NCBI RefSeq assembly: GCF_900156625.1
Contig: NZ_FTOB01000003.1
Location: 434,001 to 498,000, forward strand
From: Zobellia uliginosa
GTDB lineage: Bacteria > Bacteroidota > Bacteroidia > Flavobacteriales > Flavobacteriaceae
Length of the DNA: 64,000 nucleotides
Direction: 5' to 3'
Position numbers and translations under genes: made by a program. Positions 1-7,804 of this stretch are shown in pieces; within the stretch, counting starts at the first letter, position 1; every line of letters begins with the position of its first letter. Under the pieces are notes generated by a model. That model saw only the letters and a program-made list of their open reading frames with translations. It had not been told where the DNA came from and made no database searches.

Positions 1-1
1 T

Positions 2-1141
2 GAGGGATTTATCCTTCCCATGGAAAATGCCAAAGAAGCGGCTATAGAACCGGGGTTAAAGGTGTATGGGGTTACCAATATCAGTGAGGTCATTTCCTTC
101 TTTGATAAAGGAACACCCTTAGAGCAAATCATAGTAGATACCAAAGAGGAGTTTTATAAGGCCTTGGATTTTCCCGAGTATGATTTTGCCGATGTCAAAG
201 GGCAGGAAAGTATCAAGCGATGTATGGAGATTGCTGCAGCTGGAGGTCATAATATTATTTTAATAGGTCCCCCAGGAGCCGGAAAGACCATGTTGGCCAA
301 ACGTTTGCCGTCCATACTGCCGCCAATGACCTTGCATGAAGCTTTGGAAACAACAAAGATCCATAGTGTTGTGGGGAAAATAAAGAATATGGGCCTGATG
401 AGCCAACGTCCTTTTAGGAGCCCGCATCATACGACCAGTCCTGCCGCATTAGTGGGTGGGGGAAGTTACCCGCAACCGGGTGAAATATCCTTATCGCATA
501 ATGGGGTTCTGTTTTTAGATGAACTTCCTGAGTTCGAACGTAGGGTGCTGGAGGTAATGCGTCAACCTATGGAGGATCGTGAGGTCACCATTTCACGGGC
601 ACGTTTTACCGTTACCTATCCCAGTAGCTTTATGCTGGTGGCAAGTATGAACCCGAGTCCCGGAGGGTATTTTAATGATCCCGATGCTCCCGTGACATCT
701 TCTCCTGCTGAAATGCAACGGTATCTGGGGAAAATATCGGGCCCCTTGTTAGATCGTATCGATATCCATATCGAAGTGACCCCGGTTCCGTTTGAAAAAC
801 TATCGGAAGATAGAAAGGGGGAAAGCAGTGTAGAAATCAGAAAACGGGTGACGGCGGCCCGTGACATTCAAACCAAGCGGTTTGCCGAAATAGAAAATGT
901 ACACTACAATGCCCAGATGAATACCAAGCAAATACGGGAATTCTGTACCTTGGATGCGCCTTCCAAGGCATTGTTGAAAAATGCAATGGAGCGGCTCAAT
1001 CTCTCGGCCCGGGCCTATGACAGAATTTTAAAAGTGGCGCGAACCATAGCTGATTTGGAAGGTGTGGAACAGGTAGGTGGTAACCATATTGGTGAAGCTA
1101 TTCAGTATCGCAGTCTAGATAGGGAAGGTTGGCTGGGTTGA
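2..1141 (+). CDS. comM: ComM/YifB family Mg-chelatase-like AAA+ ATPase, 5' partial
   Basis: The 5' end is missing: the frame is already open at base 2 (…GFILP before the first visible Met at base 20). About 379 residues are visible of a family that usually has about 510, so the N-terminal Lon-protease-like part lies outside the window. The Walker A motif GPPGAGKT is about 83 residues after that Met, followed by a Walker B strand (VLFLDELPEF) and the C-terminal Mg-chelatase domain (SARAYDRILKVARTIADLEG). In Vibrio the family acts as a hexameric branch-migration helicase that helps integrate incoming DNA during natural transformation; that role here is by homology. A strong terminator follows the stop codon, so this is the end of a transcription unit. 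The family call is secure; the competence role is inferred. Confidence 0.93.
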   Translation, partial: EGFILPMENAKEAAIEPGLKVYGVTNISEVISFFDKGTPLEQIIVDTKEEFYKALDFPEYDFADVKGQESIKRCMEIAAAGGHNIILIGPPGAGKTMLAKRLPSILPPMTLHEALETTKIHSVVGKIKNMGLMSQRPFRSPHHTTSPAALVGGGSYPQPGEISLSHNGVLFLDELPEFERRVLEVMRQPMEDREVTISRARFTVTYPSSFMLVASMNPSPGGYFNDPDAPVTSSPAEMQRYLGKISGPLLDRIDIHIEVTPVPFEKLSEDRKGESSVEIRKRVTAARDIQTKRFAEIENVHYNAQMNTKQIREFCTLDAPSKALLKNAMERLNLSARAYDRILKVARTIADLEGVEQVGGNHIGEAIQYRSLDREGWLG

Positions 1142-1173
1142 TCGCTTGCCATCATATGGCCTTATAGGCTGTT

Positions 1174-1219
1174 AAAAGCAAGAGGCCGTAATTTTCAAAT
1201 TACGGCCTCTTGCTTTTTT
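1174..1219 (+). terminator. Intrinsic terminator after comM
   Basis: A perfect 21-bp inverted repeat (left arm 1174-1194, right arm 1197-1217) has a 2-base loop and runs into a T tract. It is AT-rich at both ends and G+C-rich in the middle. It lies 33 bases after the comM stop. The A run before the left arm means it could also work on the minus strand for the mini-ORF at 1303-1401. Confidence 0.9.
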
Positions 1220-1302
1220 GATCTGTTCAAAACTTGTGTAAAAGCACTATCTTTTCATTAGTGAGATGGGGCAAGCATGTTCTGAAAATAGATGGTTAAT
1301 TA

Positions 1303-1401
1303 TTAAAATGGCTGGTTCTTATAAAGAAAAATGGCCATAACAATAATAAAAATTACATTGAATGCTACATAAACGTAAGTAAGTTTGTCTTTTGTTTTCA
1401 T
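1303..1401 (-). CDS. Possible 32-residue single-pass membrane mini-protein
   Basis: A short minus-strand ORF begins with Met-Lys-Thr-Lys-Asp-Lys. It continues into one hydrophobic segment of about 19 residues (VYVAFNVIFIIVMAIFLY) and ends in a short polar tail (KNQPF). The layout of positive N-terminus, one helix and short tail is typical of real small membrane proteins. A perfect flavobacterial -7 element (TATTTTTG, minus strand at 1433-1426) lies 24 bases upstream of the start. Its stop is about 85 bases from the bidirectional-looking terminator at 1174-1219. I recognise no family and can give no function. A chance ORF of this length is quite possible in AT-rich DNA; the hydrophobic pattern and the promoter match are the only support. 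Confidence 0.45.
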   Translation of the reverse strand: MKTKDKLTYVYVAFNVIFIIVMAIFLYKNQPF

Positions 1402-1425
1402 AAAATTGCTGGTGTTGTTCCGCAG

Positions 1426-1433
1426 CAAAAATA
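1426..1433 (-). promoter_or_regulatory. Candidate -7 element for the 32-residue mini-ORF
   Basis: The minus strand reads TATTTTTG, a full match to the Bacteroidota -7 consensus TAnnTTTG. No TTG stands at the expected distance upstream, so the -33 half is missing or weak. Confidence 0.35.
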
Positions 1434-2003
1434 TGAGTAAGTGATTGTAAAATATTAAAGAAAATCCCCACATTTTTTGGGTTATTTTATTTGTTATTTG
1501 GGATTTGAATTACATCGAGTTGTGTTAAAAGTGTCTTGTTTTATAATCGTTTGTATGTGAGTATTCTTTGAATTTTCGTATAACTTTTTGATTATCAGTA
1601 ATTTTAGTGGGTACTAGCAAAGAATATCACATAAAGGGACCATAAGAAACAAAAAGCGCAAAAAATATAAACGAGGTAGTCGTTAAGGGTAGTTTTTTCC
1701 TTCATAGCAATTGTTTGATAGTAAAACGAAAACTTAAGGTTTTGTGTTTATACGGCTCGGGAAAGGGGGCTTATATTCGATGGGTGACCAAAAGATCGAC
1801 AAAAGGTATGTGAGTTCTTTAAAAGGCAATGGTCGACTTATCCTTTTAACGGAATAAAGTGACTTTTGTCTCTCGGTTTATAGAGGTGAGAGCTGGGGGA
1901 GGGGGTAAAATAAAGGAGGAAATAATGCTCGAATGGCACCTTTTGTGAACACGAGAGAAATCGGTTTTTAAGAAAATCGGAAGAAAAAATTGGTGTAGCG
2001 TGC
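1434..2003. other. Long intergenic stretch with no supported gene
   Basis: About 570 AT-rich bases lie between the mini-ORF promoter and the end of the GldL-like gene. I see no coding frame with sensible composition on either strand, no tRNA- or rRNA-like fold and no strong terminator. A purine-rich AGGAGG run near 1915 precedes only a seven-codon frame and is probably coincidence. Confidence 0.5.
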
Positions 2004-2567
2004 TTATAATTGATACTCCTCGTTGCCTTGGTCTTCTTTTTCGTTCTTGCTGGCGGCGAATACGTCTTTCAATATGTAGGCCACGATAATGGCTATTCCT
2101 ACGGCCATAAGGGGTATGGCGTATGTTTCGTTCAATATCTTCAATAGACTTCCGGCAATAATGGCCAAGGCTCCTATGACCATGGCAAAATTCCATATGA
2201 CGCGTGCCATACTGTTTTTGGCCCTGCGGTCTTCGTCCAAGAAATAAGCGGTTCCTTCCATAATAAACCATGTAATGAAAGAAATGGCAATGAGAATTTG
2301 AAAGAGTAGGGTAAAGGGAAGGTCTAATACCCTAAAAATACCGTTGAGGGTCCAGCTGACCACCATTATCAGTTTTACATAATCTATAAACTCTTTGGTT
2401 TGTTTTTTGTAAAAGCGAATTCCATATAGCACGAGAATGGCTATAAAGGCCGTTAATATGGCCTTGGGTGCGTGTGGCCAATGGAAGATACGAGACAACA
2501 TGCCCAATAGCAAAATAGCAATCGAAATTCTTAAAGGAATCTTTAAGATCTTTGTAGTATGTGGCAT
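2004..2567 (-). CDS. GldL-N-like multi-pass membrane protein, unknown function
   Basis: This is a 187-residue integral membrane protein with roughly five to six hydrophobic segments and a charged cytoplasmic-looking tail (KNEKEDQGNEEYQL). Near residue 25 it carries RIFHWPHA inside a hydrophobic stretch. That resembles the K-I-x-H-W-P-G motif at the start of the gliding/T9SS motor protein GldL. A second, weaker copy of the pattern (LLKILNETYAIPL) lies in the C-terminal third, so the protein may be a duplicated GldL-N-type module. It is not GldL itself: the long coiled C-terminus is absent and no gldKLMN neighbours are visible. It starts 17 bases after the stop of the zinc-knuckle gene upstream on the same strand, so the two are probably co-transcribed. 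Function is unknown. Confidence 0.7.
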   Translation of the reverse strand: MPHTTKILKIPLRISIAILLLGMLSRIFHWPHAPKAILTAFIAILVLYGIRFYKKQTKEFIDYVKLIMVVSWTLNGIFRVLDLPFTLLFQILIAISFITWFIMEGTAYFLDEDRRAKNSMARVIWNFAMVIGALAIIAGSLLKILNETYAIPLMAVGIAIIVAYILKDVFAASKNEKEDQGNEEYQL

Positions 2568-2584
2568 GGTATTAAGGTTTTGGT

Positions 2585-3028
2585 TTATATCGCTTTGATA
2601 TGTACGCGCAAGCCTTCCATTATCCCTAGAATATTAGTAACGGTTTCTTTAAGATAATATTTTATCAGGACATGGGGAATTCTTATGGTCGTAAAACCAT
2701 TTTGAAAGGAATGCATGGCCTCTTCAAGGTCGTTGATGGCCTGTTCATGGGTCATCATATGGTATTCTGTGTCGATTTCTATATTGAGTTTGACCCTTGA
2801 AATGGCAATGTCGATAGACTTTTTACCGTCCCACCATTCAAGCATTGAGCTCACGCCCGCTTCTTTGAGTCCATAATACAGTTGTATGGCCTCTCGAGGG
2901 GTGTTGTTTGTCTCCATTAGTTTTTTCATCCTTGGTCGGTGTTCACTACAAAGTTCAACACCTAATTCGTCCATCGAATTTTTGTGGTCGGTGTAGCCAA
3001 GCTTTCTGTTACATTCTAAGCACTTCAT
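2585..3028 (-). CDS. Small zinc-knuckle protein with nuclease-like core (PD-(D/E)XK-like)
   Basis: The protein has 147 residues. The N-terminus has a likely metal-binding knuckle: C3-x2-C6 and later C27-x2-H30 (LCSEH). The second half reads SIDIAI…KLNIEID…YH followed by a Phe-Thr-Thr-Ile-Arg-Ile strand. The acidic residue, then E-x-D, then the strand-helix order are what one sees in small PD-(D/E)XK or Vsr/DUF559-type nucleases. The match is structural and weak, and no exact family is recognised. It is the first gene of a minus-strand pair with the GldL-like membrane protein, 17 bases apart. An alternative is a non-catalytic zinc-binding protein of the same fold. Confidence 0.6.
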   Translation of the reverse strand: MKCLECNRKLGYTDHKNSMDELGVELCSEHRPRMKKLMETNNTPREAIQLYYGLKEAGVSSMLEWWDGKKSIDIAISRVKLNIEIDTEYHMMTHEQAINDLEEAMHSFQNGFTTIRIPHVLIKYYLKETVTNILGIMEGLRVHIKAI

Positions 3029-3310
3029 TTCAGTAGGTCAATTTGGCCCCGATTAAAATGTGGGGGAGTTCGATTTGGGATAATAATAACCCGTAATTTT
3101 TTCGGATATTATACACTCTCGACATATGACACCCTAGTTTTAGATGAACTGCAATTTTTTAGATAAACGACATTAAAAAATGTTAAAACTGTTGTGAAAT
3201 GAAGGGGGGAAAGGTAGTCGAATTTCTACTCTTGCCTTATTTTAGAAACCATTTTAAGGTTTTAGCCGTCTAAAAGATTATGAGTACTTTAGAAATTTCA
3301 AAGACGAAAA

Positions 3311-4054
3311 ATGAAGCCAGGTTATATAGACTTAAATAGTGATGTGGGTGAAGGTGTAGGTCTTGAAAAAGATCTTTTGCCCTTGATCTCGTCGTGTAAT
3401 GTGGCTTGTGGAGGGCATGCTGGTAATGCACAGAGTATTTCCGATATCCTAGGTCTTGCGCATATATATAATGTAAAAGTGGGGGCACATCCTTCCTATC
3501 CCGATAAATCTAATTTTGGTAGGGTTTCTATACAGATGCCCGATGTCGAGCTGATAGATAGTATCAGGGGGCAGGTATCCCTTTTGGAAGCAATGCTTCT
3601 TGAGAAGGGAAAGCCTATGCACCATATTAAGGCCCATGGGGCTTTGTATAACGATATCGCTAAAGATGTCGATTTGGCCCGTTTGTTTTTAAAGGCGGTG
3701 GAAAAATACAGGGAAACGACCTTTATATATGTACCCTATGGCTCCGAAGTGGCAAAGGAGGCCCTGCGTTTAGGGTTTATGGTGAAGTACGAGGCATTTG
3801 CCGACCGTAACTATAACGATGATTTGAGTTTGGTCTCCCGTCAGTTTGGAAACGGACTCATAACGTCTAAAGAAAAGGTTTTGGCGCACGTAGCCGAAAT
3901 GGTAGTGGCCCAGCAGGTGGTTACGGTTACGGGAAGGAAGGTAAAGATACTTGCCGATACTTTTTGTGTTCATGGGGATACCCAAGGTGCATTACAAATA
4001 GTATTGTATCTTACTCAGGAATTGTCGCACCTAAATATATTGATAGAAAAGTGA
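3311..4054 (+). CDS. pxpA: 5-oxoprolinase subunit A (LamB/YcsF family)
   Basis: With PxpB and PxpC this 247-residue protein forms the prokaryotic ATP-dependent 5-oxoprolinase, which opens 5-oxo-L-proline (pyroglutamate) to L-glutamate in the cytosol. Family signatures are all present: DLNSDVGE at residues 7-14, SCNVACGGHAG at 28-38, KVGAHPSYPD at 56-65, and the later HIKAHGALYND. Length is normal. It is the first gene of a tight three-gene operon: its TGA stop overlaps the GTG start of pxpB. Upstream of the ATG a near-consensus -7 box (TACTTTAG, 3285-3292) is seen without a clear -33 TTG. Confidence 0.96.
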   Translation: MKPGYIDLNSDVGEGVGLEKDLLPLISSCNVACGGHAGNAQSISDILGLAHIYNVKVGAHPSYPDKSNFGRVSIQMPDVELIDSIRGQVSLLEAMLLEKGKPMHHIKAHGALYNDIAKDVDLARLFLKAVEKYRETTFIYVPYGSEVAKEALRLGFMVKYEAFADRNYNDDLSLVSRQFGNGLITSKEKVLAHVAEMVVAQQVVTVTGRKVKILADTFCVHGDTQGALQIVLYLTQELSHLNILIEK

Positions 4055-4788
4055 AAAAGTATTCTATTTCTATACGGCCCTTTGGTAAACATGCCATTCT
4101 TCTGGAATGGCCAAGTAGGGTGGATCGTGATATATTGGAAGATATTCTTCAGTTTACCCAGTATTTGAGGGAGTGTTGCTTAAAGAGCGATCGTTGGGAG
4201 ATTGTCCCGGCCTATAATTCCGTTACATTGATCTACCGGGAAGAGCCGATAGAGTTCGATGATTTTAAGGAGAAGCTTAAAAATTGGTATAACGAGGATA
4301 TTAAAGTGGTCAATAGGCAGCGTGTGCTTTGGCGTTTGCCCGTATGCTATGATTTGGACTTCGGGATAGATCTAATTGAAATCGCCGAGAGGTCAGGAAT
4401 GTCTATAGGTGAAATTGTAAGCTTGCATACCTCCCATGTTTATACGGTATTCGGTATAGGCTTTTTGCCGGGCTTTACGTATTTAGGGGGACTTCCCGAA
4501 ATACTGGAGTTCGATAGAAGACCGCAGCCCCGTCCGAAGGTAGTGGCGGGATCCGTGGGTTTGGCCGGGAAGCAGACGGGGATATATCCTCAAGAATCGC
4601 CTGGGGGATGGAACATTATCGGAAACTGTCCGGTACCGATGTTCAACCCTAAGGAAGAAGAGCCTTGCTTTGTAAGTGTAGGTGACCAAGTGCAGTTCTA
4701 TTCCGTAAGTAGGGCAGAATACGACTTGCATAAGATTGAAAGTGAAGTTGGTATTTACAAATTGGAAAAAATTCTGTTAGATGCTTAA
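4051..4788 (+). CDS. pxpB: 5-oxoprolinase subunit B (KipI-like)
   Basis: This 245-residue subunit of 5-oxoprolinase is related to Bacillus KipI, an inhibitor of the sporulation kinase KinA. The conserved block HTSHVYTVFGIGFLPGFTYL and the later VAGSVGLAGKQTGIYPQESPGG are clear cyclophilin-like KipI/PxpB signatures. An open frame begins upstream at 3964, but coding homology begins only with KYSISIRPFGKHAILLEW. I therefore choose the GTG at 4051, which overlaps the pxpA stop (GTGA) and implies translational coupling. Its own stop overlaps the pxpC start by 8 bases. The kinase-inhibitor role is specific to spore formers and not expected here. Confidence 0.94.
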   Translation: MKKYSISIRPFGKHAILLEWPSRVDRDILEDILQFTQYLRECCLKSDRWEIVPAYNSVTLIYREEPIEFDDFKEKLKNWYNEDIKVVNRQRVLWRLPVCYDLDFGIDLIEIAERSGMSIGEIVSLHTSHVYTVFGIGFLPGFTYLGGLPEILEFDRRPQPRPKVVAGSVGLAGKQTGIYPQESPGGWNIIGNCPVPMFNPKEEEPCFVSVGDQVQFYSVSRAEYDLHKIESEVGIYKLEKILLDA

Positions 4789-5620
4789 AATACTTAAATC
4801 AGGACTTTTTACTACGTTACAGGATATGGGCCGATACGGATTTTTGGACAAAGGGGTGCCCGTTGCGGGGTGTATGGACAGTTTTTCGGCGAAAAAAATA
4901 AATCAGCTTTTAGAGAACGATAGTGCTGTGGCCGTATTGGAAATAACCATGACCGGCCCAACCTTGCTTTTTGAGGAAGCTACCTATGTCGCTATCGGGG
5001 GCGCATTATTGAGTGCTACCTTGAACAATGAACCTGTGGCCAATTATGAGGTAATCAAGGTTTCTGGGGGAGATATCCTTTCCTTTGGAAAACTTGAAAA
5101 AGGATTTCGTTGTTATTTGGCTATAAAAGGCGGTTTCAAAACACCCCTGGTGTTGGGTAGTCGTTCTTTATTTTCTTCCGTAACCAAAAAGAACCATCTT
5201 GTAGACGGTGAAGAGTTGCCTTATGGGGCCTCCCCTGATTTTAAGCCAAAGATCAGTAAATTGAAAGTTGACTCCTTTTTGGATGAACAGGTGTTGACCG
5301 TTTCAAAAGGGCCGGAGTACGACAGCCTTTCCGATAAGCAGTTGGAGATGTTGTTTTATAAGGCATTCTCCATAGCGAACGAAAACAATAGAATGGCCTA
5401 TCAATTGGAGGAAAAGATTATAGGCATCAAGACTTCGATGATTACCTCGGCGACACTTCCCGGAACGGTGCAACTCACTCCTTCCGGTAAATTGATTATT
5501 TTGATGAAAGACGGGCAGACCACTGGTGGCTATCCGAGAGTTTTACAGCTTTCCGATAGGGCGATATCGGTTCTGGCCCAGAAAAAGTATGGAGATGAGG
5601 TGCGATTTCAATTGAATTAG
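4781..5620 (+). CDS. pxpC: 5-oxoprolinase subunit C (KipA/biotin-dependent carboxylase-like)
   Basis: Third subunit of 5-oxoprolinase, 279 residues, slightly shorter than many homologues (about 300-330). Signatures include the opening LKSGLFTTLQDMGRYGFLDKGVPVAG, split here as residues 5-12 and 13-30, the ALLSATLNNEPV strand and the C-terminal PGTVQLTPSGKLIILMKDGQTTGGYPR region. The ATG overlaps the pxpB stop by 8 bases, so the three subunits are made in step. Unlike some Bacteroidota loci, no NRAMP-like transporter follows; the next feature is the ilv leader. Confidence 0.94.
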   Translation: MLKILKSGLFTTLQDMGRYGFLDKGVPVAGCMDSFSAKKINQLLENDSAVAVLEITMTGPTLLFEEATYVAIGGALLSATLNNEPVANYEVIKVSGGDILSFGKLEKGFRCYLAIKGGFKTPLVLGSRSLFSSVTKKNHLVDGEELPYGASPDFKPKISKLKVDSFLDEQVLTVSKGPEYDSLSDKQLEMLFYKAFSIANENNRMAYQLEEKIIGIKTSMITSATLPGTVQLTPSGKLIILMKDGQTTGGYPRVLQLSDRAISVLAQKKYGDEVRFQLN

Positions 5621-5689
5621 TAAAAATAGGGGTGTATTTCTGCGGATTATTCATTGCCGTAAAACCTCATTTTGCGTAATATTGTTATG

Positions 5690-5746
5690 ATGAAAATAAG
5701 CACACATACTATCGTGGTTGTGAGAGTCATTCCAAAAGAGGAATGA
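5690..5746 (+). CDS. Probable Val/Ile-rich leader peptide of the ilv operon
   Basis: An 18-codon ORF (or 19 from the adjacent ATG at 5687) encodes MKISTHTIVVVRVIPKEE and stops at 5744-5746. Seven of its residues are Ile or Val, six of them packed in I-V-V-V-R-V-I at codons 8-14. This strongly resembles the E. coli ivbL and ilvG leader peptides (VVVVRVVVVV and LLRVISLVV). It lies between pxpC and ilvD and is followed 20 bases later by a strong terminator (5766-5804). The control codons overlap the left arm of a hairpin (5727-5733 with 5740-5746), as expected when ribosome stalling decides RNA folding. Too short for gene finders; function is inferred from composition, position and folding. Confidence 0.75.
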   Translation: MKISTHTIVVVRVIPKEE

Positions 5747-5804
5747 TGCAGATTTTCATTGTTTGAAAAGGCCTGTATCATGTAAAATTGATACAGGCCT
5801 TTTT
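5727..5804 (+). promoter_or_regulatory. Transcription attenuator: pause hairpin, antiterminator, terminator
   Basis: There are three mutually exclusive pairings. (1) TCATTCC 5727-5733 with GGAATGA 5740-5746, covering the last Val/Ile codons of the leader peptide. (2) TGATGCAG 5744-5751 with CTGTATCA 5773-5780, one G-U pair, acting as antiterminator. (3) The 15-bp terminator stem, 5766-5780 with 5790-5804 and a T run. Pairings 2 and 3 compete for the same bases. Expected behaviour: scarce Val/Ile stalls the ribosome over 5714-5731, frees 5744-5751 and lets transcription reach ilvD. With ample Val/Ile the ribosome reaches the stop codon, blocks 5744-5751 and the terminator forms. Confidence 0.7.
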
Positions 5805-5805
5805 A
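5766..5805 (+). terminator. Leader terminator upstream of ilvD
   Basis: Left arm 5766-5780 and right arm 5790-5804 are complementary over about 15 bp with a 9-base loop, G+C-rich in the middle (GGCCTGTATCA). They end in a run of five T. The hairpin lies 240 bases before ilvD, so it either ends pxpABC transcripts or attenuates ilv transcription, or both. Confidence 0.85.
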
Positions 5806-5987
5806 ATTTTAGTGGCCAGATGGGGTTTAACCCCGTGGTTATACGGTTGGTAAGGTTAATGGAAGACGAATTGAATATGATAAAAAATAATAGTTAAATG
5901 ACTGTACTTTAGTGTATTGTGTAATTTTTTTAACTATTGGATTTAGATAGGGAAGCGCAATGGAAAATACTGAAATACAGAAAACGA

Positions 5988-5995
5988 TACCTTTG
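5988..5995 (+). promoter_or_regulatory. Candidate second ilvD promoter (-7 element)
   Basis: TACCTTTG matches TAnnTTTG fully and lies 50 bases before the ilvD ATG. No TTG stands 17-23 bases upstream. If active, it would start transcripts downstream of the attenuator and bypass it, so it matters for the attenuation model. Confidence 0.3.
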
Positions 5996-6045
5996 AATAT
6001 ATAGAACATTTAGTGTAAACTGAACAATCAATTTTAAATCTCTCA

Positions 6046-7722
6046 ATGGAACTTAACAAGTATAGCAAAAACGTAACTCAAGACCCAACTCAACCGGCTG
6101 CTCAGGCAATGTTATATGCCATCGGTTTTAAAGATGAAGACTTCAATAAACCCTTGGTCGGCATTGCCAGTACGGGCTATGAGGGCAACCCTTGTAATAT
6201 GCACCTTAACGATTTGGCCAAGTTGGTCAAAGAAGGGGTCAATTCAAAAGAAACGGTCGGCCTTATCTTTAATACGATTGGAGTCAGTGATGGTATATCT
6301 ATGGGTACGCCAGGGATGCGTTTTTCCTTGCCGTCAAGAGATTTGATTGCCGATTCTATGGAAACGGTGGTTCAGGGGATGTCTTATGATGGATTGGTGA
6401 CCGTTGTTGGTTGTGATAAAAATATGCCAGGGGCGTTAATGGCGATGTTGCGGTTGAACCGTCCTGCTATTTTGGTCTACGGTGGAACCATTGCTTCAGG
6501 GTGCCATAATCATAAGAAACTGGACATTGTTTCGGCTTTTGAGGCATGGGGGGAGAAAGTTGCCGGAACCATGGAGGAGACCGAGTATAAATGTATTATC
6601 AAAAAATCCATTCCGGGCGCAGGTGCATGTGGTGGTATGTATACAGCCAACACTATGGCCTCGGCGATTGAAGCCCTAGGGATGTCCTTGCCTTATAACT
6701 CTTCAAACCCCGCGATAAGCGACGATAAGAAACAAGAGTGCATCGCTGCCGGTAAGCAAATGCGTGTATTGATCGAAAAGGATATCAAACCTTTGGATAT
6801 CGTTACGCGAAAATCTTTGGAAAACGCTATTCGATTGGTCACTATTATGGGGGGGTCTACGAATGCGGTACTGCACTTTTTGGCTATCGCAAGAGCAGCG
6901 GATATAGAATTTACTTTACAAGATTTTCAACATATAAGTGATACTACACCTTTTATCGCCGACTTAAAACCCAGTGGTAAATTTTTAATGGAAGATGTTC
7001 ACCGTGTAGGTGGTATACCTGCCGTATTGAAGTATTTATTGAAGAATGGTTTGTTGCATGGTGACTGTTTAACGGTTACTGGTAAAACCTTGGCGGAGAA
7101 CCTTGAAAATGTTCCGGATTTAGAGGAAGGACAAGAAGTTATTATGCCGCTTGATAAGCCGATCAAGGCAACGGGCCATTTGCGTATGCTTTATGGAAAC
7201 CTGGCCGAAAATGGTTCGGTGGCCAAGATTACGGGTAAAGAAGGCTTGTTGTTTAAAGGGACCGCTAAAGTGTTTGATAGTGAATATGCGGCCAACGATG
7301 GTATTCGTACCGGATTGGTGAAGAAAGGTGATGTAGTGGTCATACGTTACGAAGGACCTAAAGGAGGACCGGGAATGCCGGAAATGTTAAAGCCAACTGC
7401 AGCTATTATGGGTGCGGGTCTAGGTAAGGACGTAGCCCTGATTACCGATGGTCGCTTCTCAGGAGGGACGCACGGTTTTGTGGTAGGGCATATTTCCCCC
7501 GAAGCACAAGAAGGTGGAACCATAGCCTTGGTGCAAGATGGTGATATCATTACCATCGATGCCGAAACCAACTCGATAAATGTTGAAGTTTCCGATGAAG
7601 AATTGGCAAAACGCAAGGAATCTTGGGTAGCCCCTGAATTGAAGTTTAAAAAAGGAGTGTTGTACAAGTATGCCCGTTCGGTCTCATCGGCGGCGCAGGG
7701 TTGTGTAACGGATGAATTTTAA
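6046..7722 (+). CDS. ilvD: Dihydroxy-acid dehydratase
   Basis: The enzyme dehydrates 2,3-dihydroxy-isovalerate and 2,3-dihydroxy-3-methylvalerate to the keto acids that become valine/leucine and isoleucine. At 558 residues it is of normal length. The three Fe-S cluster cysteines are in place: C50 in GNPCNMH, C123 in VGCDKNMPG and C195 in [14 protein letters not shown]. The C-terminal [17 protein letters not shown] signature is also present. It is the first gene of the ilv run and sits behind the leader peptide and attenuator, with ilvB following after 82 bases. The placement of ilvD first, rather than after ilvGM as in enterics, is common in Flavobacteria as far as I know. Confidence 0.98.
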   Translation: MELNKYSKNVTQDPTQPAAQAMLYAIGFKDEDFNKPLVGIASTGYEGNPCNMHLNDLAKLVKEGVNSKETVGLIFNTIGVSDGISMGTPGMRFSLPSRDLIADSMETVVQGMSYDGLVTVVGCDKNMPGALMAMLRLNRPAILVYGGTIASGCHNHKKLDIVSAFEAWGEKVAGTMEETEYKCIIKKSIPGAGACGGMYTANTMASAIEALGMSLPYNSSNPAISDDKKQECIAAGKQMRVLIEKDIKPLDIVTRKSLENAIRLVTIMGGSTNAVLHFLAIARAADIEFTLQDFQHISDTTPFIADLKPSGKFLMEDVHRVGGIPAVLKYLLKNGLLHGDCLTVTGKTLAENLENVPDLEEGQEVIMPLDKPIKATGHLRMLYGNLAENGSVAKITGKEGLLFKGTAKVFDSEYAANDGIRTGLVKKGDVVVIRYEGPKGGPGMPEMLKPTAAIMGAGLGKDVALITDGRFSGGTHGFVVGHISPEAQEGGTIALVQDGDIITIDAETNSINVEVSDEELAKRKESWVAPELKFKKGVLYKYARSVSSAAQGCVTDEF

Positions 7723-7804
7723 TAACAAATAAGAACCTCTTGTTTTTGAGGGGTGTTTTGGCAGAGAGGTCTCTGCAGATTAGCTATTTAAGGATTAAAG
7801 GCCT

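Noticed and set aside
1846-2271. Minus-strand frame partly overlapping the GldL-like gene
   Set aside because: Arg/His-rich translation typical of an out-of-frame shadow; the overlapping membrane protein is the real gene.
2004-3028. Calling the zinc-knuckle/membrane pair a defence system
   Set aside because: Only a weak nuclease-like motif and a membrane partner; no defence neighbours, so kept as an unknown pair.
3270-3488. Minus-strand frame over the pxpA start
   Set aside because: Antisense shadow; His/Tyr-rich with no structure, and PxpA is certain.
3964-4050. N-terminal extension of pxpB to an earlier ATG
   Set aside because: It overlaps pxpA in another frame and has no PxpB homology; the GTG at 4051 overlaps the pxpA stop and fits the family.
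5960-6004. 14-codon frame before ilvD (MENTEIQKTIPLNI)
   Set aside because: No Val/Ile enrichment and no hairpin; the better leader peptide is at 5690.
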